8,873 nt of DNA from CAYSBA01 sp964429075 [NCBI: uncultured bacterium] (GTDB lineage Bacteria; CAYSBA01). Positions 1 to 6,329 of the stretch are shown here, in pieces. The position numbers and the translations under genes were made by a program. The notes under the pieces are model-generated. The model was not told where the DNA came from and made no database searches. It was given only the letters and a program-made list of their open reading frames with translations. The stretch is taken from positions 1 through 8,873 of the forward strand of contig CAYSBA010000035.1 of assembly GCA_964429075.1 (NCBI GenBank), given 5' to 3'. Numbering within the stretch: the first letter of the stretch is position 1; every line of letters begins with the position of its first letter.

Positions 1-3000
1 TGCACCGTTTGAAGTTATTGCCTCTAACTCTGCCACAGGTGCATCATTTACTGCAGTAACTGTAACTACATCGCTTGAGCTCAATCCTCCTGTATCGGTT
101 ACTATTAGCTGAACAACATAATTACCCACTATGTCAGGTGTAAAGGTAAGGGTTGTCCCACTGTATGTCCCAGTAAGTACGCTGCTTCCAGCAGGTACAG
201 ACAGGATCTCCCACTCAAGCGAAAGGGTATCAAAGGTATCAGCCGGATTTGGATCGTAGCTGTTTGATCCATCAAGTGTTACTGCTACATTCTTACTCCA
301 GCTTAAATCATCCCCGGCCACTGCAACAGGTGCTACATTGCTAACAGTAACTACTAGATTTGCAAAGGCAGTTGCACTGCTTCCGTCAACATCCTGTACG
401 ACAAGTTTAACACCATATGTGCCGGCAATATCGGGTGTGAAACTAAATGTATCACCGCTCACTGAGCCTGTTACATCCACAAGGCTGTAATCCGGTTTCT
501 GGGTAACCTGCCAGTGGCATGTAACATCTCCACCATCTGGATCATAACTACCGTTGCAATCAAAGCTTGCTTCGTTACCTAATACAACTATTGTGTCTCC
601 ATTTAACACAGCCACTGGAGGTACATTACCAACAACCGCTCTTACAGTAACAGATCCACTCGTTACAGCGCCATTATTATCCCTCAAAAGTATATCAACA
701 TTGTAATCACCTGCAACATCGGGTGTAAACTGAAATACTCCATTAGTGCTCCAGTCTGTCCATGCATAACTGACATTTTGATCACTGCTTCCCTCGGGTT
801 TAGAAGAGACTCGGAAATTCCACTCAATTGTATCGGCTGGGTTGGGATCAAAAGAATTTGAGGCATCTACCGTTGCCTGCTGCCCTACCCTTACTATGAT
901 AGGATCAAATTCTGTAACAAGAACAGGTGCAGCATTCCCTGCTATGGCTGTTACCTGGACAGTATCAGAGTCTGATGCACCATCTGGATCTGTTACGGTA
1001 AGCTCAAGCACGTAGATACCCTCAACATCAGGCGTAAAGCTGTAATTGACAGAATCACCGGATACACTTAATGAGCTTGTTGTCGGTTTGTTAACAAGAC
1101 GCCAGCTGTAAGTCAGGGTATCGCCGTTTGGATCATAGCTGGCAGAACCATCGAGATCAACCTGAAGACCCACCTGAGTTACAAGGTCTTTACCAGCATC
1201 TGCCACAGGTGCAGCATTGCCCTTAATAGCATTTACATCTACAGTAGCTTCATCCCAGAGACCCCTTGAATCTGTGACCCTTAATTTGACTCTGTAGGTA
1301 CCCTCTACATCGGGTGTAAAGCTGAAGGTTGAATCAATTCCAGGAGTTGTGTCTATCGCACTTCCTGAAGGTATACTTACAAAGCTCCACTCATAGCTAA
1401 GGGGTGTATCGTTGTTTACATCGTAGGATGATGAACCATCAAGCACAACCTGTTCGTTTACCTTTACAATGTAGCTTGAGGGTACCACTGCAACAGGTGG
1501 AGTATTGTCTTCGTATACCGTTACTGTTACAAGATCTGGATCACTTACATCTGCACCATCAGATACAACCAGGCTGATTACATAATCTCCAACCACATCG
1601 GGTATAAATGTAGTTGTCTGAGTATCTGTTGAATCAAGAACAGCTGAGCTACCATTTGGTTTTGATACAAAACTCCATGTAAAGCTCAGGGTATCACCAT
1701 CAGGATCAAAGCTTAAAGAACCATCGAGTGTTACACCATTTGCAGCATCAGAAAGAGCAACAAGAAGATCTGAACCAGCATTTGCTACAGGAGGCCTGTT
1801 GTCGGTTTTTGCATTGACCACCACTGTATCAAGATCACTAACGAGGCCATCATTATCCTGAACAAAAAGACCAATAATATATATCCCGCCTGTTGATGCA
1901 GTAAAGCCAGGATTTATTGTATCTTGTCTTATTAAAGACCCATCAAAACCATCGGGCGTAGAAATAAAGAACCAATGATAACTATCTATTTGACCGTCAA
2001 GATCATAACTCTGGCTGCCGTCTAAGATGACCTCTCCACCAATCTCTACATCTATATCGGATCCTGCAACTGCAACAGGTGGTATTGAATCTGATTTAAC
2101 AGTCACAGTAAAGGTAGCAGGATCACTATCTTGAGTACCATCGTTTACCACAAGAGAAAAGACATAATCTCCCTCAACATCAGGAGTGATGGTCTGGCTT
2201 GATTGGGTATCGTCTGTCAAGGTAACTGCACTACCCTCTGGCACTGAATCTAAGCTCCATTTGTAAGTGAGGGTATTACCATCAGGATCGTAACTTGTCT
2301 CACCACTTAAGGTCAGATCATCTCCAAATTTGACATAGGAAGGACCTGTAATAACTGCAACAGGTGGCGCATCCTGTTTGTATGCATTTATAACAAGCCT
2401 GGCAGGCTCGCTTGTAAACTCACCATCATTTACATATAGATTTATTACATATTCACCTTCCACATCCGGGATAAACCTTGCAACAGGTGAGGTATAATTC
2501 ATTATCACGGCAGAACTACCATCGGGCCTTGATTGAAATGTCCAGTTGTAGGTTATAGTATCAAGATTGTCATCATGGCTCATTGTACCATCAAGGTTAA
2601 CTACCTTGTTTAAAAGCACACTCTTTTTTGCAGTTGCAACTGCAACTGGTGGTACATTACCCAGTACGGCAGTAACAACCACTGTATCCATCTCACTCGA
2701 TGTAAACCCATCGGAGACTACAAGACCAATCTCGTAATCACCCTCGACATCTGGTGTGAAATAAGACATAACACTTGTTGCGTTACGCAGGGTTGCAACA
2801 CTACCAGCAGGTGCGCTCACAATCGACCAGCTGTACCATAAAGAATCGCCATCAGGATCGTAACTACCGCTTCCATTAAAGGTTACCCTCTGCCCCACAT
2901 TTACAGTAACATCCTGGCCTGCAACTGCCACAGGTGCGCTGTTGCCGCGGGTTGCTCTGATTGTTATCGTTGCAGGACTGCTGCTGAGTTGCTCTGTTGC

Positions 3001-3621
3001 ATCATCTCTAACATCGGTTACAATAAGATTTATAACATAATCACCTTCAACATCGGGTGTAAATTTTGCTTGAGAGGTAGTATCTGTGCCCTCTGCAAAT
3101 TCTGCAACAGAACGGTTGGGTTTGGACAGAAAATACCATTTGTAGGTTATTTCATCACCATCGGGATCATAACTGCTGCTACCATCGAGTACAACCTCCT
3201 GACCAACCGGTGCCTGTCTGTTTGCACCCACTACTGCTACAGGAGCGTGATTTACATCTGTTGCTGTAACAGTTACATCAGATGCTTTGCTGTAAAGAAA
3301 CCCATCATAAACAACAAGTCGAACCGTATAATCTCCGGGTTTATCAGCCTGAAAAGATGGCTTCTGTAACTCAGGATTATTTAACACCGCATTACTGCCA
3401 GCAGGCATTGCTATGATCTGCCAGTTGTACTTTAGAGCTGCCCCCTCTGGATCACGGCTCTTTGAGCCATCAAGCTGTACCCAATCACCTACTTTTACAT
3501 CAGTTTTGTCTGCCTGTGCTGAAGCAATAGGTGGCTCATTTTTTTCGTTTTGTTTGCATGAGAAAAGAAGACCTGCTAACATCAATAAAAATACGATCCT
3601 GATGGCTGTATTTTTAAACAT
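1..3621 (-). CDS. Giant PKD-repeat surface lipoprotein (3' end beyond window)
   Basis: I translated this strand codon by codon from the ATG at 3621 to position 1. It is open for 1207 codons with no stop or frameshift, so the gene is partial and its C-terminus lies outside the window. Residues 1-22 form a lipoprotein signal peptide: a short basic start, a hydrophobic core and the lipobox LFSC, with C22 as the lipidated residue. From about residue 29 the protein is a string of PKD/Ig-like domains, each opening with a PPVAV-type motif, then a DGS-SYDPDGD loop, a TYxW strand, a TPDVEGDY motif and a closing VTDG segment. The start is supported by a doubled Shine-Dalgarno (GGAGGAGG) directly upstream and a near-consensus promoter. 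PKD repeats usually make extracellular stalks, adhesins or carbohydrate-contacting modules; the acidic loops suggest Ca2+ binding. The role here is unknown, since any binding or catalytic domain would be in the missing part. A surface-anchored adhesin-like function is inference. Confidence 0.93.
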   Translation of the reverse strand, partial: MFKNTAIRIVFLLMLAGLLFSCKQNEKNEPPIASAQADKTDVKVGDWVQLDGSKSRDPEGAALKYNWQIIAMPAGSNAVLNNPELQKPSFQADKPGDYTVRLVVYDGFLYSKASDVTVTATDVNHAPVAVVGANRQAPVGQEVVLDGSSSYDPDGDEITYKWYFLSKPNRSVAEFAEGTDTTSQAKFTPDVEGDYVINLIVTDVRDDATEQLSSSPATITIRATRGNSAPVAVAGQDVTVNVGQRVTFNGSGSYDPDGDSLWYSWSIVSAPAGSVATLRNATSVMSYFTPDVEGDYEIGLVVSDGFTSSEMDTVVVTAVLGNVPPVAVATAKKSVLLNKVVNLDGTMSHDDNLDTITYNWTFQSRPDGSSAVIMNYTSPVARFIPDVEGEYVINLYVNDGEFTSEPARLVINAYKQDAPPVAVITGPSYVKFGDDLTLSGETSYDPDGNTLTYKWSLDSVPEGSAVTLTDDTQSSQTITPDVEGDYVFSLVVNDGTQDSDPATFTVTVKSDSIPPVAVAGSDIDVEIGGEVILDGSQSYDLDGQIDSYHWFFISTPDGFDGSLIRQDTINPGFTASTGGIYIIGLFVQDNDGLVSDLDTVVVNAKTDNRPPVANAGSDLLVALSDAANGVTLDGSLSFDPDGDTLSFTWSFVSKPNGSSAVLDSTDTQTTTFIPDVVGDYVISLVVSDGADVSDPDLVTVTVYEDNTPPVAVVPSSYIVKVNEQVVLDGSSSYDVNNDTPLSYEWSFVSIPSGSAIDTTPGIDSTFSFTPDVEGTYRVKLRVTDSRGLWDEATVDVNAIKGNAAPVADAGKDLVTQVGLQVDLDGSASYDPNGDTLTYSWRLVNKPTTSSLSVSGDSVNYSFTPDVEGIYVLELTVTDPDGASDSDTVQVTAIAGNAAPVLVTEFDPIIVRVGQQATVDASNSFDPNPADTIEWNFRVSSKPEGSSDQNVSYAWTDWSTNGVFQFTPDVAGDYNVDILLRDNNGAVTSGSVTVRAVVGNVPPVAVLNGDTIVVLGNEASFDCNGSYDPDGGDVTCHWQVTQKPDYSLVDVTGSVSGDTFSFTPDIAGTYGVKLVVQDVDGSSATAFANLVVTVSNVAPVAVAGDDLSWSKNVAVTLDGSNSYDPNPADTFDTLSLEWEILSVPAGSSVLTGTYSGTTLTFTPDIVGNYVVQLIVTDTGGLSSSDVVTVTAVNDAPVAELEAITSNGA
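49..3537 (-). repeat. Twelve tandem PKD/Ig-like domain repeats
   Basis: The repeat openings (xxPPVAV or xxAPVAV) fall near residues 29, 125, 228, 322, 417, 513, 608, 707, 802, 896, 999 and 1095, and a thirteenth starts at about 1192. Unit length is therefore about 94-103 residues (285-310 nt). Conserved positions are the Asp-rich SYDPDGD loop, the Trp of the TYxW strand, the TPDVEGDY turn and the closing Asp-Gly. The copies are clearly divergent in both protein and DNA, so the array is old rather than freshly duplicated. Repeats 2 and 10 are the longest. Repeat 11 carries two cysteines. Repeat 5 replaces the SYDPDGD loop with SHDDNLD, and repeat 6 has SYDLDGQ. Confidence 0.92.
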
Positions 3622-3630
3622 ACCTCCTCC
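3622..3630 (-). promoter_or_regulatory. Doubled Shine-Dalgarno of the PKD lipoprotein gene
   Basis: On the minus strand GGAGGAGGT runs straight into the ATG at 3621, preceded by AAA. The two overlapping GGAGG units give alternative pairings with the 16S tail. The upstream unit has the better spacing, about 5-7 nt. The site is unusually strong and fixes the start codon. Confidence 0.75.
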
Positions 3631-3650
3631 TTTTGTAAAAATATTTTTCC

Positions 3651-3679
3651 AATATAAACAAATCGACATAAAATGTCAA
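3651..3679 (-). promoter_or_regulatory. Sigma-70-type promoter for the PKD lipoprotein gene
   Basis: Reading the minus strand, a perfect -35 box TTGACA (3679-3674) is followed by a 17-nt spacer and the -10 box TATATT (3656-3651), which matches five of six consensus positions. The predicted start of transcription lies near 3644, giving a leader of about 22 nt before the ATG at 3621. This is the best promoter match in the window. It overlaps an inverted repeat at the -35 box. Confidence 0.75.
3663..3679. promoter_or_regulatory. Inverted repeat over the -35 box (possible operator)
   Basis: The plus strand carries GACAT-AAA-ATGTC at 3665-3677, a perfect 5-bp dyad with a 3-nt centre that covers most of the -35 box of the PKD gene promoter. 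A dyad in this position is where a repressor would compete with RNA polymerase. No regulator gene is nearby, and short dyads are frequent in AT-rich DNA, so the operator role is tentative. Confidence 0.3.
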
Positions 3680-3706
3680 TAGCATAAAATTCCAGACAAT
3701 AAATAT

Positions 3707-3741
3707 TTGACCATTTTGTCTCCTTGATGTAATCACTACAT
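3707..3741 (+). promoter_or_regulatory. Possible weak promoter and dyad ahead of the small lipoprotein gene
   Basis: TTGACC at 3707-3712 resembles a -35 box, but the sequence 17 nt further on (TAATCA) is a poor -10 box. Nearby, ATGTA-ATCAC-TACAT (3727-3741) is a perfect 5-bp dyad with a 5-nt centre, which could bind an activator and compensate for the weak -10. The plus-strand gene at 3774 needs a promoter somewhere in 3622-3773, and this is the best candidate I can see, with low certainty. Confidence 0.25.
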
Positions 3742-3773
3742 AAATTCATCTTAAATTTAAAAAAGAGGTAAAT

Positions 3774-4361
3774 ATGAACAGATTAGTTGAAAAAGGACTT
3801 CTTGCCCTAACCTTAATATTTATTGCAGCCTGTGCATCACATAAACCGATCGTTAAAAAAGAACAGAAAAAGAGCGCTGTACCCACCATGGAAAAGGAAA
3901 AGGATACATCAGGATATATTGTCAAAAAGTATGATCTCAATGGTGATCAGAAGCCTGATGTCCTGAAATACTTTAAAAAAGAGGGTGATAAAGAGATATT
4001 GGTAAAGAAGAAGACAGATCTGAATCAGGATGGGAAGATAGATGTTATTGAATTTTTTGATCCAAAGGGAAACAAGATAAAGGATGAGGTTGATCTCGAT
4101 TTTGACGGTAAGATAGATCTTACAAGCTACTACCAGGGAGGCCAACTTGTAAAGCAGGAAATGGATACAGATTTTAATCAGAAACCAGATCTATGGAAGT
4201 ATTTCGAAAATAAACAGATTGTTAAAAAAGAGAGAGACATGAATGGAGATGGGGTGGTAGATTACTGGGAATACTACGATAAGGGTGAGTTAAATAGGAT
4301 CGGCATAGACACCGATGGTGATGGTGTTATTGATAAATGGTTAAAGGGTAAAAACGAATAA
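3774..4361 (+). CDS. Small lipoprotein with six Asp-rich, EF-loop-like repeats
   Basis: The protein is 195 residues long. Residues 1-20 are a lipoprotein signal peptide: MNRLVEK basic start, hydrophobic core and lipobox IAAC with C20. Ala at position +2 gives no inner-membrane retention signal, so outer-membrane sorting is likely. A Lys-rich linker (about 24-52) leads into six repeats starting near residues 54, 82, 107, 131, 155 and 179. The best copies read DMNGDGVVD and DTDGDGVID, the Dx[DN]xDGxxD loop known from EF-hand, dockerin and thrombospondin type-3 Ca2+ sites. After each loop comes an aromatic pair (YF, FF, YY) and, in most copies, a turn with a Lys-rich strand. AGAGG at 3764-3768 supports the ATG. 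The gene diverges from the PKD lipoprotein gene and lies 64 nt ahead of the transaldolase gene. No named family is recognised. Ca2+ binding is inferred from the motif; the cellular role is unknown. Confidence 0.88.
   Translation: MNRLVEKGLLALTLIFIAACASHKPIVKKEQKKSAVPTMEKEKDTSGYIVKKYDLNGDQKPDVLKYFKKEGDKEILVKKKTDLNQDGKIDVIEFFDPKGNKIKDEVDLDFDGKIDLTSYYQGGQLVKQEMDTDFNQKPDLWKYFENKQIVKKERDMNGDGVVDYWEYYDKGELNRIGIDTDGDGVIDKWLKGKNE
3933..4334 (+). repeat. Six-copy loop-plus-hairpin protein repeat
   Basis: Successive repeat starts are spaced 28, 25, 24, 24 and 24 residues apart. Loops 1 and 4 have QKPD where loops 2, 3, 5 and 6 have DGK or DGV, so loops 1 and 4 lack the usual Asp-Gly at the centre and are probably degenerate metal sites. 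The segments between loops, such as YYDKGELNRIG, resemble the short antiparallel hairpins of MORN or YwqK-like repeats. Confidence 0.8.
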
Positions 4362-4390
4362 AACTCAATCACTTCTACCCTTCATCAATT

Positions 4391-4425
4391 TATAACAATA
4401 TAGTTAATTAAAGCAGGAGGAACAG
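4391..4425 (+). promoter_or_regulatory. Ribosome binding site and weak -10-like boxes before the transaldolase gene
   Basis: AGGAGG at 4415-4420 sits 5 nt before the ATG at 4426 and is a strong ribosome binding site. TATAAC (4391-4396) and TATAGT (4399-4404) each match five of six -10 positions, but the best -35 candidate, ATCACT at 4368, matches only three. No terminator-like hairpin is visible between the upstream lipoprotein stop (4361) and here. The operon may therefore start at this point or be read through from the lipoprotein gene. Confidence 0.35.
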
Positions 4426-5067
4426 ATGAAGCTTTTTATTGATAGTGCTATAATCGATGAGATAAAAGAGGCTGCATCATGGGGAGTTATTGAAGGAGTA
4501 ACCACAAATCCATCACTTTTAAAAAAGGCCGGTCTTGATCCTGACGAAGCGATTACAGAAATATGTAACATTGTAAATGGCCCTGTTAGTTATGAAGCCA
4601 CAGCACAGGTCGCTGACGAGATTGTAAAACAGGCAGAAAGAATTTCACAGATCCATCCTAATATAAATGTCAAGATTGCAATGGACAAAGAGGGCATAAA
4701 GGCAATTAGTAGGCTATCTAAAAAAGGAATCAAGACAAATGCTACACTCATTTTTAGTATAAATCAGGGGATACTTGCTGTTAATGCAGGCGCAACCTTT
4801 GTCAGTCCATTTATAGGGCGTCTCGATGATATCGGGCATGATGGAATGGAGGTGGTTGATGGTCTTGTTGAATATATTGAAAAGTATGGATTCGATACAG
4901 AGGTGATCGCTGCAAGCATAAGGCATCCTGCTCACGTAATCGATGCAATGCGCTGTGGGGCCCATATTGCTACAATCCCATATAAGGTCCTTGTTCAGAT
5001 GTTTAAACATCCTCTTACCGACATAGGTATTGAAAGATTCTTAAATGATTGGAGAACACTGAAATGA
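4426..5067 (+). CDS. tal: Transaldolase, small TalC/FSA-type subfamily
   Basis: This 213-residue (beta/alpha)8 class I aldolase has the normal length of the TalC/fructose-6-phosphate aldolase subfamily. Transaldolase moves a dihydroxyacetone unit between sugar phosphates in the non-oxidative pentose phosphate pathway in the cytosol. Visible motifs are MKLFIDSA at the N-terminus, GVTTNPSLL (24-32), the Schiff-base lysine K83 in NVKIAM, LIFSINQG (108-115), SPFIGRLDDIGHDG (127-140), IAASIRHPAHV and the C-terminal HPLTDIGIERFLNDW. F129 occupies the place of the Tyr that marks true fructose-6-phosphate aldolases (Tyr131 in E. coli FsaA), so transaldolase activity is the better call. The sequence after the lysine is KIAMD instead of the common KIPMT, which is unusual. 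The TGA stop overlaps the next gene's ATG by four bases (ATGA), implying translational coupling to serine palmitoyltransferase. Confidence 0.9.
   Translation: MKLFIDSAIIDEIKEAASWGVIEGVTTNPSLLKKAGLDPDEAITEICNIVNGPVSYEATAQVADEIVKQAERISQIHPNINVKIAMDKEGIKAISRLSKKGIKTNATLIFSINQGILAVNAGATFVSPFIGRLDDIGHDGMEVVDGLVEYIEKYGFDTEVIAASIRHPAHVIDAMRCGAHIATIPYKVLVQMFKHPLTDIGIERFLNDWRTLK
5051..5054 (+). promoter_or_regulatory. Ribosome binding site that decides the serine palmitoyltransferase start
   Basis: GGAG lies nine bases before the ATG at 5064, inside the end of the transaldolase gene. An in-frame TTG at 5049 would add five residues, but it overlaps this GGAG and has no good site of its own, so the ATG is preferred. 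Confidence 0.65.
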
Positions 5068-6305
5068 ATACCCTGGATTTCAAAAAAATCTTGGAGTCAA
5101 GAAAGAGAGTAAACGTAAAGCATCCAGATATCTTTGAAAAATGCAGGAGATTTGAGGCAGCAGAGGCAGCAAGACAGCTTGGCTACTACCCATATTACAT
5201 CCCTATAGATCAGAATGATGGCCCTGTTGCCATAATTGATGGTAAAGAGATGATCATGTGCGGATCCAACAATTATCTGGGTCTTACAACCCATCCAGAA
5301 GTAAAAGAGGCAGCAATAGAGGCCATAAAAAAGTATGGCACAAGCAACACGGGTTCACGTTTTTTAAACGGAACCCTAAAGCTTCATCATGAACTTGAAG
5401 AGGAACTTGCCGATTTTGTAAAAAAAGAAAAGGCAATAGTCTTCAGTACAGGTTTTCAGGTAAACCTCGGTACAATAAGTGCCATTGTTTCACGAGACGA
5501 TTGGGTAATTATAGACAAACTGGATCATGCGAGTATTATCGATGGATGTATCCTAAGTGGTGGGGTACTAAAGAGATTCAGACACAATGATACCGATGAT
5601 CTGGAGAAACTTCTAAAAAAAGCACCAGATGACGTTGGTAAGCTTGTTGTTGTTGATGGGATATTCAGCATGGAGGGCGACATTGCAAGATTAGATGCTA
5701 TTGTTGATGTCTGCAAACGATATGGTGCAAGATTGATGGTGGACGATGCCCATTCTATCGGAGTACTTGGAGATCATGGAAGAGGGACGGCAAACCACTT
5801 TGGTCTTGATGATGAGGTTGATCTCATAATGGGCACATTCAGCAAATCCTTTGCATCTCTTGGAGGCTTTGTTGCTGGTAGTAAAGAGGTTATAGACTTT
5901 ATAAAACACCATGCAAGGAGTCTTATCTTTTCAGCAAGTATGCCCGCATCAAATCTTGCATCTGTTAAAGCTGCCCTGAAGATTATGCGAGAAGATGCAG
6001 GTCTTGTTGAAAAACTATGGGAAAACGTAAGATACATTAAGCAGGGGTTTGTTCAACTTGGTTTTGATACTGGAGAGAGTGAGACCCCAATAATTCCCAT
6101 TATCATTGGTGATGAGGCAAAGACCCTGCTCTTCTGGAAGGATCTATTTGATGCTGGCGTCTATGTTAATCCTGTTCTAAGTCCTGCTGTACCTCCAAAC
6201 CGTGCACTCCTCAGGACAAGCTACATGGCAACCCATAAAAAAGAGCAACTCGATAAGGTCCTTGAAGAGTTTGAAAAAATTGGCAAAAAATATGGCGTGA
6301 TTTAA
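5064..6305 (+). CDS. spt: Serine palmitoyltransferase (alpha-oxoamine synthase family)
   Basis: This 413-residue PLP enzyme of fold type I should condense L-serine with a long-chain acyl thioester to give 3-ketosphinganine, the first step of sphingolipid synthesis. Visible landmarks are SNNYLGL (68-74), NTGSRFLNGTLKLHHELE (95-112), DHASI with the PLP-stacking H155, VDGIFSMEGD (197-206), VDDAHSIG with D227 and H230, and GTFSKSFASLGGF with the PLP lysine K261. Near the C-terminus are ESETPIIP, YVNPVLSPAVPP and LLRTSYMATH (R384). GSRFLNGT, GTFSKS, SPAVPP and MATH match what I recall of bacterial (Bacteroides-type) SPT better than 2-amino-3-ketobutyrate CoA ligase, 8-amino-7-oxononanoate synthase or 5-aminolevulinate synthase, the family alternatives. 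Length fits bacterial soluble SPT (about 400-420). No membrane helix is evident. The ATG overlaps the transaldolase stop, and an acyltransferase and an SDR reductase follow, which strongly supports ceramide synthesis over biotin or threonine metabolism. Confidence 0.87.
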   Translation: MNTLDFKKILESRKRVNVKHPDIFEKCRRFEAAEAARQLGYYPYYIPIDQNDGPVAIIDGKEMIMCGSNNYLGLTTHPEVKEAAIEAIKKYGTSNTGSRFLNGTLKLHHELEEELADFVKKEKAIVFSTGFQVNLGTISAIVSRDDWVIIDKLDHASIIDGCILSGGVLKRFRHNDTDDLEKLLKKAPDDVGKLVVVDGIFSMEGDIARLDAIVDVCKRYGARLMVDDAHSIGVLGDHGRGTANHFGLDDEVDLIMGTFSKSFASLGGFVAGSKEVIDFIKHHARSLIFSASMPASNLASVKAALKIMREDAGLVEKLWENVRYIKQGFVQLGFDTGESETPIIPIIIGDEAKTLLFWKDLFDAGVYVNPVLSPAVPPNRALLRTSYMATHKKEQLDKVLEEFEKIGKKYGVI

Positions 6306-6315
6306 CAACCCACAT

Positions 6316-6329
6316 AGGAGATCATAGTG
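6316..6329 (+). promoter_or_regulatory. Ribosome binding site and GTG start of the acyltransferase gene
   Basis: AGGAG at 6316-6320 is followed after six bases by GTG at 6327. No in-frame ATG is available near this site, and the protein aligns with its conserved N-terminal motifs from here. The gene therefore uses its own ribosome binding site and a GTG start, unlike its two coupled neighbours. Confidence 0.75.

Noticed and set aside
2989-3369. Plus-strand open frame of 126 codons, rich in Cys and Ile
   Set aside because: It lies fully antisense to PKD repeats 1 to 3, has no ribosome binding site, and its composition is what the reverse of Asp/Gly/Val/Thr-rich coding gives.
30-3540. Short motif of the type GCAACAGGTGG recurring about every 285-310 nt, resembling a spaced repeat array
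   Set aside because: It encodes the PPVAV opening of each PKD domain on the minus strand. The stretches between are coding and related to each other, so this is not a CRISPR or other DNA-level array.
3413-3682. Plus-strand open frame of 89 codons
   Set aside because: It is antisense to the signal peptide and first repeat of the PKD gene and crosses that gene's promoter, with no start signals of its own.
5049-5063. TTG start adding five residues to serine palmitoyltransferase
   Set aside because: The TTG overlaps the GGAG that best serves the ATG at 5064, and the added residues carry no conserved motif.
5064-6305. Biotin synthesis BioF or threonine-degradation KBL identity for the PLP enzyme
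   Set aside because: GSRFLNGT, GTFSKS and the NPVLSPAVPP/MATH C-terminal motifs fit serine palmitoyltransferase better, and no biotin or threonine dehydrogenase gene is adjacent.
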